Shown: in pieces, positions 16,049-25,400 of the stretch
Position numbering within the stretch: position 1 is the stretch's first letter
How the letters are laid out: every line of letters starts with the position of its first letter
Source: DAIDKA01 sp035503515
GTDB taxonomy: Bacteria > Pseudomonadota > Gammaproteobacteria > Steroidobacterales > Steroidobacteraceae
Direction: 5' to 3'
DNA: 64,000 nt
Assembly: GCA_035503515.1 (NCBI GenBank)
Contig: DATJTJ010000046.1
Coordinates: 62,001-126,000 of the forward strand
Translations under genes and position numbers: made by a program
The notes under the pieces: generated by a model
What the model was told of the DNA's origin: nothing
Seen by the model: the letters and a program-made list of their open reading frames with translations, nothing else
Databases searched by the model: none

Positions 16049-17950
16049 ATGCGATTTTCCCAAAACTATGAAGTGGTCGTCGTCGGCGGCGGGCATGCCG
16101 GCACCGAGGCCGCGCTGGCGGCCGCGCGGCGCGGGGCCCGCACGCTGCTGCTGACCCACAGCCTCGACACCCTGGGCCAGATGAGCTGCAACCCGGCCAT
16201 CGGGGGCATCGGCAAGGGCCACCTGGTGCGGGAGATCGATGCGCTGGGCGGCATCATGGCGCGCGCCGCCGACCATGCCGGGATCCAGTTCCGGACCCTC
16301 AATGCCAGCAAGGGGCCCGCCGTGCGGGCGACCCGCGCCCAGGCCGACCGGCAGCGCTACCGCGCCTTCATCCGGCAGGCCCTGGAGAACACGCCCCACC
16401 TGGCGCTGTTCCAGCAGGAAGTGGCCGACCTCGTGATCGAGGCCGGCCGGGTCCGCGGCGTCGTCACCGTGTCCGGCATCGTGTTCGCCGCGCCCGCCGT
16501 GGTGCTCACGGTGGGCACCTTCCTCGCCGGGCGCATCCATGTGGGCCTCGACCAGTACGCCGGCGGCCGCGCCGGTGATCCGCCGGCCAACCGCCTGGCC
16601 GAGCGGCTGCGGGCCCTGGATCTTGCGGTCGGGCGCCTCAAGACCGGCACGCCGCCGCGCATCGACGGCCGCACCATCGACTATGCGCAGCTGGCCGCGC
16701 AGCCCGGGGATACCCCGGTCCCCGTGTTTTCGTTCCTCGGGCGAGTCACCGACCATCCAAGGCAGGTCGATTGTTTCATTACGGCGACGAACGAGCGAAC
16801 CCACGAGATCATCCGCCAGGCCACGGACCGCTCGCCCCTGTTCACCGGCCTCATCGAGGGCGTGGGTCCCCGCTATTGTCCGTCGGTGGAGGACAAGGTG
16901 GTCCGCTTCGCGGACAAGACCTCGCACCAGATCTTCGTGGAACCCGAGGGGCTCGATACCCACGAGGTCTACCCGAACGGCATCTCGACGAGTCTCCCCT
17001 TCGACGTGCAGTACGAACTGGTGCGCAGCATCCGCGGCTTCGGCAATGCGCACCTGACCCGGCCCGGCTATGCCATCGAATACGACTTCTTCGATCCGCG
17101 GCAGCTGTCCGCGTCGCTGCAGACCCGCTCCATCGGCGGGCTGTTCTTCGCCGGCCAGATCAACGGCACCACCGGCTACGAGGAGGCGGCCGCCCAGGGC
17201 CTGCTGGCCGGCGTCAACGCCGTGCAGCTGGTGCGCGACCAGGCACCCTGGGTCCCGACGCGGGCCGAGGCCTACCTCGGGGTGCTGGTCGATGACCTGA
17301 TCACCCGCGGGGCCCCGGAGCCCTACCGCATGTTCACCAGCCGCGCCGAGCACCGGCTGCTGCTGCGCGAGGACAACGCCGATGAGCGGCTCACGCCGCG
17401 GGGCCGCGAGCTGGGCCTGGTGGACGAGGAACGCTGGCGGCTGTTCAACGAGCGCAGCACGCTCGCCCGCGCGGAACTGGCGCGCCTCGCCGCCCGTCGC
17501 GTGAAGCCCGATGAGGTGCCCGCCGCCTGGAACGAGCGCGTCCTGGCGGGCGCGCCGCTGGCGCGGGACCTCAGCGCCCTGGAACTGCTGCGCCGGCCGG
17601 GCGTCGGCTATGCCGACGTGACCGAACTCGCCGGCGCGCCCGAGTGGCTCGGGATCGACCCGCGCCTGCCGGCGCAGATCGCCCTGCAGATGGAAGTGAC
17701 CGCCAAGTACGCGGGCTACATCGAACGCCAGCAGCAGGAAGTCGAGCGCCAGTTGCGCAGCGAGTCGGCGCGGGTGCCGGAGGACCTGGACTACGGATGC
17801 GTCCCGGGACTGTCGACCGAAGTGCGCCAGCGGCTGAACGAGGTGCATCCGCGCACGCTCGGCCAGGCCGCGCGCATTCCGGGCGTCACGCCCGCCGCCA
17901 TTTCCATCCTGCTGGTGTACCTGAAGAAGCACGCGGCCCGGGTGGCCTGA
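16049..17950 (+). CDS. mnmG: tRNA U34 5-carboxymethylaminomethyl synthase subunit MnmG (GidA)
   Basis: A 633-residue FAD enzyme that, with MnmE, installs the (carboxymethyl)aminomethyl group on the wobble uridine of several tRNAs. Dinucleotide-binding VVVGGGHAGTEAALAAAR is at 9-26; SCNPAIGGIGKGHLVREI, KTGTPPRIDGRTID, GLFFAGQINGTTGYEEAAAQ and FTSRAEHRLLLREDNAD are signature blocks, and the C-terminal helical domain that binds MnmE is intact. Length matches the family (~630). It is followed after 13 bp by pyrF rather than by the common rsmG/parAB genes, and mnmE is not in the window. Confidence 0.98.
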   Translation: MRFSQNYEVVVVGGGHAGTEAALAAARRGARTLLLTHSLDTLGQMSCNPAIGGIGKGHLVREIDALGGIMARAADHAGIQFRTLNASKGPAVRATRAQADRQRYRAFIRQALENTPHLALFQQEVADLVIEAGRVRGVVTVSGIVFAAPAVVLTVGTFLAGRIHVGLDQYAGGRAGDPPANRLAERLRALDLAVGRLKTGTPPRIDGRTIDYAQLAAQPGDTPVPVFSFLGRVTDHPRQVDCFITATNERTHEIIRQATDRSPLFTGLIEGVGPRYCPSVEDKVVRFADKTSHQIFVEPEGLDTHEVYPNGISTSLPFDVQYELVRSIRGFGNAHLTRPGYAIEYDFFDPRQLSASLQTRSIGGLFFAGQINGTTGYEEAAAQGLLAGVNAVQLVRDQAPWVPTRAEAYLGVLVDDLITRGAPEPYRMFTSRAEHRLLLREDNADERLTPRGRELGLVDEERWRLFNERSTLARAELARLAARRVKPDEVPAAWNERVLAGAPLARDLSALELLRRPGVGYADVTELAGAPEWLGIDPRLPAQIALQMEVTAKYAGYIERQQQEVERQLRSESARVPEDLDYGCVPGLSTEVRQRLNEVHPRTLGQAARIPGVTPAAISILLVYLKKHAARVA

Positions 17951-17963
17951 CGGTGTCCCCACC

Positions 17964-18797
17964 ATGACCTTCCTCGAACAGCTGCACGGCGCCTGGGCGC
18001 GCAACGACTCGCTGGTGTGCGTGGGCCTCGACCCGGAGCTGGAGAAGTTCCCGGCGAGCCTCGCCGGTCAGCCCTCCCCGATCTTCCAGTTCAACCGCGC
18101 CATCATCGATGCGACCGCGGACCTGGTCTGCGCCTACAAGCCCCAGTTCGCCCATTACGCGGCCTGCGAGGCCGAGGACCAGCTCGAACGCACCATCGAG
18201 TACATCCACCAGCACCATCCCGGCATCCCGGTGATCCTGGACAGCAAGCGCGGCGACGTCGGCAACACGGCCCAGCGCTATGCCATCGAGGCCTTCGAGC
18301 GTTACGGCGCCGACGCGGTGACCGTGAATCCCTACCTCGGCGCCGATTCCCTGGAGCCCTTCCTCTCCCACGCCGACCGCGGCGTCATCATCCTGTGCCG
18401 CACCTCCAATCCCGGCGCGCGGGACCTGCAGGACCTACAGGTGGGCGACCGCAGGCTCTACGAAGTCGTGGCACGGCTGGCCGCAACGCACTGGAATACG
18501 CGCGGCAACTGCGCGCTCGTCGTCGGGGCCACCTATCCGCAGGAACTGGCCCAGGTGCGCGCCCTCACCGGCGACATGCCCTTCCTGGTGCCGGGCGTGG
18601 GCGCCCAGGGCGGGGACGTGCAGGCGGTGGTGAGCAACGGCCAGACGGCGGCCGGCACCGGGCTCATGGTGAGTTCTTCGCGCGCCATCCTGTACGCGGC
18701 CCGCGACGAGACCTGGATCGAGGCGGCGCGCAGCGCGGCCCGCACGTTGCGGGACGAGATCAATCGCCACCGCGCCGGAAGCCGCAGCGCCGCCTGA
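17964..18797 (+). CDS. pyrF: orotidine 5'-phosphate decarboxylase
   Basis: A 277-residue enzyme converting OMP to UMP, the last step of de novo pyrimidine synthesis. It is of the longer (type 2) PyrF group: CVGLDPELEKFP near the start, catalytic DSKRGDVGNTA near 93-103, VTVNPYLGADSLEPFL and VLVPGVGAQGGD-like FLVPGVGAQGGDVQ for phosphate binding. It starts 13 bp after mnmG in the same direction and may be co-transcribed. It ends one base before the convergent CheD-like gene. Confidence 0.95.
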   Translation: MTFLEQLHGAWARNDSLVCVGLDPELEKFPASLAGQPSPIFQFNRAIIDATADLVCAYKPQFAHYAACEAEDQLERTIEYIHQHHPGIPVILDSKRGDVGNTAQRYAIEAFERYGADAVTVNPYLGADSLEPFLSHADRGVIILCRTSNPGARDLQDLQVGDRRLYEVVARLAATHWNTRGNCALVVGATYPQELAQVRALTGDMPFLVPGVGAQGGDVQAVVSNGQTAAGTGLMVSSSRAILYAARDETWIEAARSAARTLRDEINRHRAGSRSAA

Positions 18798-18798
18798 T

Positions 18799-19251
18799 TC
18801 AGCGCACCTGCAGCGAGCCCATGCAGGGCCGGAAGATGACCTCCCGCGGCTCGTCCTCGCCCAGGTCCACCGGCGCCAGTTCGGCGCCGATGTCCTGCAT
18901 GAAGTGACCAACCAGGGTGAGCATGCTGTCGCACGAGGAGCGCGCCCGGTGGCCGGCGGGCATGTGCACCACCGTCCGCGCCTTCAGGGCCCGGGCCTGG
19001 GGGGCGGCGGTACGCAGCGCCTCGACGCAGCGGTCGAGCAGCAGCAGTTCGGTCGCGAGCGTGGTATCGGTGGCCTCCGGGTTATTGCCCTGCCGGGCCA
19101 CACAGCGCAGGTGCAGCAGGGCACCCGCCTCATCCACCGTATCGAACACGCACACGGCAATGGCGCACTCCAGGTTCGCCCGCAGCACGACGTCCTGCGT
19201 GACCACTTCGAACTGGTCGGCGCCGACCCGGATTTCGCGCGTGGATTCCAT
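18799..19251 (-). CDS. CheD-like protein, possibly a receptor deamidase relative
   Basis: A 150-residue protein whose middle resembles the CheD fold (chemoreceptor glutamine deamidase): LRANLECAIAVCVFDTVDEA, then GALLHLRC and ATELLLLDRCVEAL, with Cys29 and His47 spaced like the CheD Cys-His pair. The usual GSCV and FGG blocks are degenerate, so catalysis is uncertain. There are no chemotaxis genes in the window. It follows trkH after 19 bp in the same direction and may be co-transcribed with the potassium genes. It could be a divergent adaptor or an inactive relative. The name is a moderate-confidence fold guess. Confidence 0.45.
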   Translation of the reverse strand: MESTREIRVGADQFEVVTQDVVLRANLECAIAVCVFDTVDEAGALLHLRCVARQGNNPEATDTTLATELLLLDRCVEALRTAAPQARALKARTVVHMPAGHRARSSCDSMLTLVGHFMQDIGAELAPVDLGEDEPREVIFRPCMGSLQVR

Positions 19252-19270
19252 GGAACTTCGAAGCTTAAGC

Positions 19271-20719
19271 CTACTTGCGCCAGAAGGTCTGCGTGAACAG
19301 CACCAGGACGCTGAAAATTTCCAGCCGGCCCAGCAGCATGGCCAGAGTGCAGACCCAGGCCTGGAAGTCTGTCAGCGCCTGGTAAGTGTGGCCGGGGCCG
19401 ACACGTCCCAGTCCGGGTCCCATATTGTTCAATGACGCCAGGATCGCGCCCAGCGCCGTCTGGAAGTCCATGCCCGACAGCAGCAGCGCGAAGATCAGCA
19501 CCGTCGCCGTCATGAAATACAGGAAGATGAAGGCCAGCACGGAGTTGCAGACCCGGTCCGGCACCGCCCGGCCGCCGATGCGCACCGGCGCCACCGCGCT
19601 GGGATGGACCAGCAGCTTCAGCTCCCGGCCGGCCTGGCGCGCGAGCAGCAGCGTGCGGAACATCTTGATGCCGCCTCCGGCCGAGCCGGTGCTGGAGACG
19701 ATGCAGGACAGGAACAGCATCCAGAAGGGCGCGAACACCGGCCACTTCGAATAGTCCTGCGACACCAGTCCCGAGGTCGTCGCCACCGAGACCACGTTGA
19801 ACAGGGCGTAGCGCAGCGACTGGCCGAAGGTCGCATAGGTGTGGTGGAACGCGAGCAGCATGGCGACGCCGAGCACGCTCACCGTCAGCACCACCAGCAC
19901 CGCCCGCGCCTCCGGATCGCGCGTGTACGGCGCCAGCGACAGCTGTCGCAGGGCGACGAAGTGCCGGGAAAAACTCAAGGACGCAACGATGATCAGCGCG
20001 CACAGCGTGAGCTCGATGGCCGGGGAATTGAAGTAGGCGACATTGGCATCGTGGGTGGAGAACGCGCCGAGGCCCACGGCCGAGAAACAATGGCAGACCG
20101 CATCCAGCCAGGACATGCCGGCGAGCCGCAGCGCGAGGATGCCCACCGCCGTGATGGCGCAGTACACCAGCCACAGCGACTTGGCCGTGCTGGTGATGCG
20201 CGGGGTGATCTTGTCGTCCTTCATCGGCCCCGGCGTTTCGGCCTTGTACAGCTGCATGCCGCCGACGCCCAGCAGCGGCAGCACCGCCACCGCCAGCACG
20301 ATGATGCCGAGGCCGCCGAACCAGTGCAGGGTACAGCGCCACAAATTGAGCGCCGGCGCCAGGTGATCCAGCCCCGTGAGCATGGTCGCCCCGGTCGTGG
20401 TCAGGCCGGACATGGTCTCGAAATAGGCCTGGGTGAAGGTCAGCCGCGGGATCAGCAGCAGCAGCGGAATGGTCGCCGCGGCCGACATCAGCGCCCACCC
20501 CAGGGTCACCAGCAGGAACCCGTCGCGCGGCTTGAGTTCGCGGGCATGCCGGCGGGTCGCGGCCGCGATCGCATAGCCGACGCCGGCGGTCGCGATGCCG
20601 CTGCCCAGGAACGCGACGGCGGTGCCGTCCCCGGCCAGCAGCGCCGTCGCCAGCGGCAGCAAGAAGGTCGCCCCGAAGGCGGTCAGGATCAGTCCCAGGA
20701 CGTTGATGACCCCGAGCAT
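19271..20719 (-). CDS. trkH: Trk system potassium uptake protein TrkH
   Basis: A 482-residue potassium-translocating membrane subunit. Four repeated membrane-pore-membrane units are seen, with selectivity-filter stretches MSGLTTTGATML (near 145), FSAVGLGAFSTHD, SVATTSGLVSQDY and SLNNMGPGLG, and a short STGSAGGGIKMFR loop typical of TrkH. It works with TrkA, encoded directly upstream with only 3 bp between. Length matches the family. The ATG start at MLGVINVLGLILTAFG fits the first membrane helix. Confidence 0.96.
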   Translation of the reverse strand: MLGVINVLGLILTAFGATFLLPLATALLAGDGTAVAFLGSGIATAGVGYAIAAATRRHARELKPRDGFLLVTLGWALMSAAATIPLLLLIPRLTFTQAYFETMSGLTTTGATMLTGLDHLAPALNLWRCTLHWFGGLGIIVLAVAVLPLLGVGGMQLYKAETPGPMKDDKITPRITSTAKSLWLVYCAITAVGILALRLAGMSWLDAVCHCFSAVGLGAFSTHDANVAYFNSPAIELTLCALIIVASLSFSRHFVALRQLSLAPYTRDPEARAVLVVLTVSVLGVAMLLAFHHTYATFGQSLRYALFNVVSVATTSGLVSQDYSKWPVFAPFWMLFLSCIVSSTGSAGGGIKMFRTLLLARQAGRELKLLVHPSAVAPVRIGGRAVPDRVCNSVLAFIFLYFMTATVLIFALLLSGMDFQTALGAILASLNNMGPGLGRVGPGHTYQALTDFQAWVCTLAMLLGRLEIFSVLVLFTQTFWRK

Positions 20720-20722
20720 CCG

Positions 20723-22096
20723 CTAGCGGGACACCGGCCCGGTGAACAGCCGCTCGATGGCATCGATGTGACGCCGGTCCGAGAGGAACAGGATGACGTG
20801 GTCGTCGGCCTGCACCACCGTGTCGTGGTGGCACATGATGACCTCGTCGCCGCGCACGATGGCGCCGATCGAGGCCCCTTCCGGGAGCTTCAGCTCCTCG
20901 ACCCGCCGCCCGACCACCCGCGAGGTCGACTCCGTCCCGTGCACGATGGCCTCGAGCGCCTCGGCCGAACCGCGCCGCAGCGAGTGCACCTTGACCACGT
21001 CGGCGCGCCGCACGTGCTCGAGCAGCGAACCGATGGTGATGGTCTGCGGGGAGATCGCGATGTCGATGGTGCCGCTTTCCATGAGGTCGGCGTAGGAGGG
21101 CTTGTTGATGAGCGCCATCACCTTGCGCGCGCCCAGCCGCTTGGCGAGCATCGCCGAGAGGATGTTCGCCTCCTCCGAGTTGGTGAGGGCGGCGAAGATG
21201 TCGGTGCTGTCGATGTTCTCCTCGATCAGCAGTTCCTCGTCGGCCGCATCGCCATGCAGCACGATCGTGTTCTCCAGCAGTTCCGCCACCCGCCGGGCGC
21301 GCTGCGCGTCGCGCTCGATCAGCTTCACCTGCCCCGTCCGTTCCAGCGCCCGCGCCAGGCGCAAGCCGATGTTGCCGCCGCCGGCGATGACGATGCGCCG
21401 CACCGGGCTTTCGTCCTTGCGCATTTCCGTCATCACCCGGCCGATGTAGTCGCGCCCGGCGAGGAAGAACACCTCGTCGCCGTCCTCGATGACGGTTTCA
21501 CCCTCGGGCCGCACGGCGCCGCCCTTGCGGTAGATGGCGACCACCCGCGCCTCGGTGCTGGGGATGTGCTCGCGCAGCTCGCGCAGGCGCTGGCCCACGA
21601 GCTTGCCGTCCTTGCGCGCGCGCACGCCGACCAGGCGCACCTTGCCGTCCGCGAAGTCCAGCACCTGCAGGGTGCCCGGGAAATTCACCAGCCGCTCGAT
21701 GTATTCGGTGACCAGCCGCTCGGGGCTGATGAAGAAATCCACGGCCAGCGCATCGTCGCTGAACAGTTCCGGCCGCGCCGTATATTCGGCCGAGCGGATG
21801 CGGGCGATCTTGGTGGGGGTGCGGAACAGGGTGTCCGCGACCTCGCAGGCCATGATGTTCACCTCGTCGCTGTTGGTGAGCGCGATGAGGATGTCGGCCT
21901 CGGCGGCGCCGGCGGCCTCGAGCACCGAAGGGTAGGCGCCGTTGCCGGCGACCGTGCGCACGTCGATGCGATCCTGCAGGTCCCGCAGGATGTCCTCGCC
22001 GACGTCGACCACGGTGACCTCGTTGGCCTCTTCGCGGGACAGCTGGTACGCGACCGTTCTGCCGACCTGCCCCGCCCCCAGGATGACGATTTTCAT
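20723..22096 (-). CDS. trkA: Trk system potassium regulatory protein TrkA
   Basis: A 457-residue cytosolic regulator of TrkH. It has two RCK units, each with an NAD-binding Rossmann start (MKIVILGAGQVGRTVAYQLS at the N-terminus and RIVIAGGGNIGLRLARALER near 230) followed by a TrkA-C subdomain (FADGKVRLVGVRARKDGKLV; LRRGSAEALEAIVHG). The gene precedes trkH in one operon and starts 12 bp after uvrD. It binds nucleotide to gate potassium entry. Confidence 0.96.
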   Translation of the reverse strand: MKIVILGAGQVGRTVAYQLSREEANEVTVVDVGEDILRDLQDRIDVRTVAGNGAYPSVLEAAGAAEADILIALTNSDEVNIMACEVADTLFRTPTKIARIRSAEYTARPELFSDDALAVDFFISPERLVTEYIERLVNFPGTLQVLDFADGKVRLVGVRARKDGKLVGQRLRELREHIPSTEARVVAIYRKGGAVRPEGETVIEDGDEVFFLAGRDYIGRVMTEMRKDESPVRRIVIAGGGNIGLRLARALERTGQVKLIERDAQRARRVAELLENTIVLHGDAADEELLIEENIDSTDIFAALTNSEEANILSAMLAKRLGARKVMALINKPSYADLMESGTIDIAISPQTITIGSLLEHVRRADVVKVHSLRRGSAEALEAIVHGTESTSRVVGRRVEELKLPEGASIGAIVRGDEVIMCHHDTVVQADDHVILFLSDRRHIDAIERLFTGPVSR

Positions 22097-22108
22097 GGCG
22101 AATTTATG

Positions 22109-24292
22109 TCAAACAGGCTCGAGGTTCGCGTACTGGAGCATAAGCCACTTGGTACCCTGCTGCTCGAAATTAACCTGCACGCGGGCATGGGCGCCGTTGC
22201 CCTCGAGGTTGAGTATGACGCCTTCGCCGAACTTGCCGTGACGCACGCGCGCGCCCAGTCCCATGCCGGGGCGGCCGTTCCCCGGCGCTTCCCGGCCGCC
22301 GCGCCCGATGCCTGAATCGCTGAAGCGGCTGGCGATCACGGGCCGCGCCACCGGCACCCGCGCGCGCACTTCCTCGATCAGCTCGGCGGGGATCTCCTTG
22401 ATGAACCGCGAGGGCGCGCCGTAGGTGTCCATGCCGTGCAGCCGGCGCTGCTCGGCGTAGGTCAGGTACAGCTGCTGCATGGCGCGCGTCATGCCCACGT
22501 AGGCGAGCCGGCGTTCCTCCTCCAGGCCGTCGATGTCGTTCAGCGAGCGCTGGTGCGGGAACAGTCCGTCCTCCAGGCCCGCCAGGAACACCAGCGGGAA
22601 CTCCAGCCCCTTCGCGGTGTGCAGCGTCATCATCTGGATGCAGTCCTCCCAGGCATCGGCCTGGCCCTCCCCGGACTCGAGCACCGCGTGCGCCAGGAAC
22701 GCGGCCAGCGGCGGCAGGTCCTCGCTGCCCTCGCCGGTGAAGCCGCGCGCGGCGCTCACCAGTTCCTCCAGGTTCTCGACCCGCGCCTCGCCGCGGTCGG
22801 CCTTCTCGCGCCGGTGATGTTCGATCAGGCCGCTGTGGTTGATGACGTGGTCGACCTGTTCGTGCAGCGCCAGATCCTGGATTTCCCGCTCCAGGCGTTC
22901 GATCAGCTGCATGAAGCCGTGCACCGCGGTCGCGGCCTTCGGCCCCAGCGCATCGCCGATGCAGGCGCCGGCGGCATCCCACAGCGAATGGCCGGAGCCC
23001 TTGGCGGCCTCGCGGATGATGTCCAGGCTCTTCGCGCCGATGCCGCGCGTGGGCAGGTTCACGACCCGCTCGAAGGAGGCGTCGTCGCGGCGGTTCGCGA
23101 TCAGGCGCAGGTACGCGAGCGCATCCTTGATTTCGGCGCGCTCGAAGAAGCGCAGTCCGCCGTACACCTTGTAGGGGATGCGCGCCGACAGGAACACCTC
23201 CTCGAACATGCGCGACTGCGCGTTCGAGCGGTACAGGATCGCCACCTGGCTGCGCTGGCCGCCGCGCGCCGTCCAGTCGCGGATGCGCTGCAGGACGAAC
23301 TCGGCCTCGTCGCGTTCGTTGAAGGCCGCGTACACGTGGATCGGATCGCCGGCGCCGCCGGCGGTCCACAGCGTCTTGCCGAGCCGGCCCGAGTTGTGCG
23401 CGATCAGGGCGTTGGCGCCGTTCAGGATGGTGCCGGTCGAGCGGTAGTTCTGTTCCAGCCGGAACAGCTGCGCCTGGGGGAAGTCGCGGCGGAACTGGTG
23501 CAGGTTCTCCACCCGCGCCCCGCGCCAGCGGTAGATGGACTGATCGTCGTCGCCCACCGCGAACGGCTGCACCACGCTTCCGGCGAGCAGTTTCATCCAG
23601 CCGTACTGGATGGCGTTGGTGTCCTGGAACTCATCGATCAGCACGTGCCGGAAGCGCCGGCGGTAGTGCTCCAGCAGCGGCGGCTGGTCGCGCCACAGCT
23701 CGAAGGCGCGCAGCAGCAGTTCGGCGAAGTCCACCACGCCGGCCCGGGCGCAGGCCTCCTCGTAGTCGGCGTACAGCCGGATCAGCTGGCGGCGGGTCGG
23801 ATCGCCGTTGTCCTTGAGGTGCTTCGGCCGGTGGCCCTCATCCTTGTTCGAATTGATGAACCCCTGCACCTCGCGCGGCACCCAGCGGCTCTCATCCAGG
23901 CCCTGCGCCTTGATCATCTTGCGGATCAGCCGCAGCTGATCCTCGGAGTCCAGGATCTGGAACCCCTGCACCAGGCCCGCCTCGCGCCAATGCAGCCGCA
24001 GCAGCCGGTGCGCGATGCCGTGGAACGTGCCGATCCACAGCGCCTGCGCCGAGTACCCCAGCAGGTTCTCGATGCGTCCGCGCATCTCCCCGGCCGCCTT
24101 GTTGGTGAACGTCACCGCGAGGATGCCGTGCGGCGAGACGTTCTCGACCTGGCACAGCCAGGCGAGCCGGTGGATCAGCACGCGGGTCTTGCCGCTGCCG
24201 GCGCCGGCGAGCACCAGCACCGGGCCCACCGGGGCGGTGACGGCGGCCCGCTGCGCGTCGTTCAGCGAATCGAGGATGGGGGACAAATCCAT
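22109..24292 (-). CDS. uvrD: ATP-dependent DNA helicase UvrD (helicase II)
   Basis: A 727-residue SF1A helicase used in nucleotide-excision and mismatch repair. Motif I VLAGAGSGKTRVLIHRLAWL is near 28-47, motif II HVLIDEFQDTNAIQY near 220, motif III AVGDDDQSIYRWRGA, motif IV FRLEQNYRST, motif V LMTLHTAKGLEFPLVF-like MMTLHTAKGLEFPLVFLAG, and motif VI LAYVGMTRAMQQLY. The C-terminus has the UvrD-type RVRHGKFGEGVIL tail that binds partners. Length matches UvrD (~720). It stands upstream of trkA in the leftward series. Confidence 0.97.
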   Translation of the reverse strand: MDLSPILDSLNDAQRAAVTAPVGPVLVLAGAGSGKTRVLIHRLAWLCQVENVSPHGILAVTFTNKAAGEMRGRIENLLGYSAQALWIGTFHGIAHRLLRLHWREAGLVQGFQILDSEDQLRLIRKMIKAQGLDESRWVPREVQGFINSNKDEGHRPKHLKDNGDPTRRQLIRLYADYEEACARAGVVDFAELLLRAFELWRDQPPLLEHYRRRFRHVLIDEFQDTNAIQYGWMKLLAGSVVQPFAVGDDDQSIYRWRGARVENLHQFRRDFPQAQLFRLEQNYRSTGTILNGANALIAHNSGRLGKTLWTAGGAGDPIHVYAAFNERDEAEFVLQRIRDWTARGGQRSQVAILYRSNAQSRMFEEVFLSARIPYKVYGGLRFFERAEIKDALAYLRLIANRRDDASFERVVNLPTRGIGAKSLDIIREAAKGSGHSLWDAAGACIGDALGPKAATAVHGFMQLIERLEREIQDLALHEQVDHVINHSGLIEHHRREKADRGEARVENLEELVSAARGFTGEGSEDLPPLAAFLAHAVLESGEGQADAWEDCIQMMTLHTAKGLEFPLVFLAGLEDGLFPHQRSLNDIDGLEEERRLAYVGMTRAMQQLYLTYAEQRRLHGMDTYGAPSRFIKEIPAELIEEVRARVPVARPVIASRFSDSGIGRGGREAPGNGRPGMGLGARVRHGKFGEGVILNLEGNGAHARVQVNFEQQGTKWLMLQYANLEPV

Positions 24293-24324
24293 GGGACGCG
24301 CATTCTATACCGCGCCGGGCCCCC

Positions 24325-25389
24325 TCAGGGCCGGGGCGCGGGGACGTCACTGCTCGCCGAGCGCACCAGTTCCACCAGCAGGCTGATGAGCACCGGGCCG
24401 ATCACGAACCCGATGAAACCGAAGGCGCTGACGCCGCCGATGGCGCCGATGAACACGGCCAGCGCCGACACTTCCGCGTGGCGGGAGGTCAAAAGCGGAC
24501 GGATCAGCTGCTCGCCGAGCGCCAGCAGCCCGCTCCAGACCAGCAGGAAGATGGCCGCGCCCCAGCGCCCGACGATCATCAGGTAGAGGATGGCCGGGAC
24601 CAGCACCGTGGCCGTGCCCACCGCCGGGATGAACGCGGCGGCGGCGGCGAGCGCGCCGAACACCACCGGCGAGGGCAGCCCGATGATGGCGAAACCGATG
24701 CCGATCAGCACGCCCTGGATCAGGGCCGTCATGGCGGTGCCGTAGACCACGGCCTTCATGACCGCCACCAGGTTGTTGATCAGCGTGTTGCGCCGTTCGC
24801 CGTGCATCGGGATCAGGTGCGCGACGTGGCGGATGATGACGCGTCCGTCGAGCAGCAGGAAGAACAGGATGAACAGCGTCAGCACGAATTCGACCACCGT
24901 GCCCGCAACCCCCAGCACCAGGTCCCCGCTCAGCGAGGCGGCGGTCTGCAGCGCCGCGTGCGCGGTCTGCGTGACCCAGTCCTGGACCTGCATGGCACTG
25001 ATGGGCAGCGTCTCCTGTGCCAGCCGCACCACCGGCCCGATGACCGGAAAGGCCGCCAGGTCGCCCGTCATGCCCGGGATCGACAGCGTACCGTCGCGGA
25101 AGCCGGTGATGAGCCCGCTCACCTGGCGGATGAACACCAGCGCCAGGATGCTCAGGGGCGCCAGGATCACGAACGGCGTGAGCACCGTGATGATGCCCGC
25201 CGAGAGCTGCGCGCGGTGTTTGAGCGCGTGGGTCAGGCGCGCGTGCACGGGATAGAGCAGGAATGACAGCACCGTCGCCGACATCAGCGCCCCGGCCAGG
25301 GGCTGCAGCATCTTCAGCAGCAGATACCCGAGCGTGCCCAGCGCCACCAGCGCGAACGTCGCCCGGTAGAAGGACGAGTAGCGTTCCAT
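24325..25389 (-). CDS. AI-2E family transporter (PerM-like)
   Basis: A 354-residue membrane protein with about eight helices of the AI-2 exporter-like/PerM superfamily. The conserved segment VLIGIGFAIIGLPSPVVFGA, then PAVGTATVLVPAILYLMIVG near 255-280, and LIRPLLTSRHAEVSALAVFI near 305 are the family signature. Members export autoinducer-2, or serve as Na+/H+ or unknown exporters; the substrate here is not predictable. It lies 11 bp downstream of the di-heme peroxidase gene and 32 bp upstream of uvrD. Confidence 0.9.
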   Translation of the reverse strand: MERYSSFYRATFALVALGTLGYLLLKMLQPLAGALMSATVLSFLLYPVHARLTHALKHRAQLSAGIITVLTPFVILAPLSILALVFIRQVSGLITGFRDGTLSIPGMTGDLAAFPVIGPVVRLAQETLPISAMQVQDWVTQTAHAALQTAASLSGDLVLGVAGTVVEFVLTLFILFFLLLDGRVIIRHVAHLIPMHGERRNTLINNLVAVMKAVVYGTAMTALIQGVLIGIGFAIIGLPSPVVFGALAAAAAFIPAVGTATVLVPAILYLMIVGRWGAAIFLLVWSGLLALGEQLIRPLLTSRHAEVSALAVFIGAIGGVSAFGFIGFVIGPVLISLLVELVRSASSDVPAPRP

Positions 25390-25400
25390 CGGGCTGCAGC

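Noticed and set aside
16037..18004. A 655-codon open frame antisense to mnmG.
   Set aside because: It is the reverse of a strongly conserved gene, is rich in Arg/Gly/Ala/His, and has no family motif; a by-product of high GC.
19604..22315. A 903-codon open frame antisense to trkH and trkA.
   Set aside because: It crosses two well-supported genes and has low-complexity His/Gln/Arg-rich sequence.
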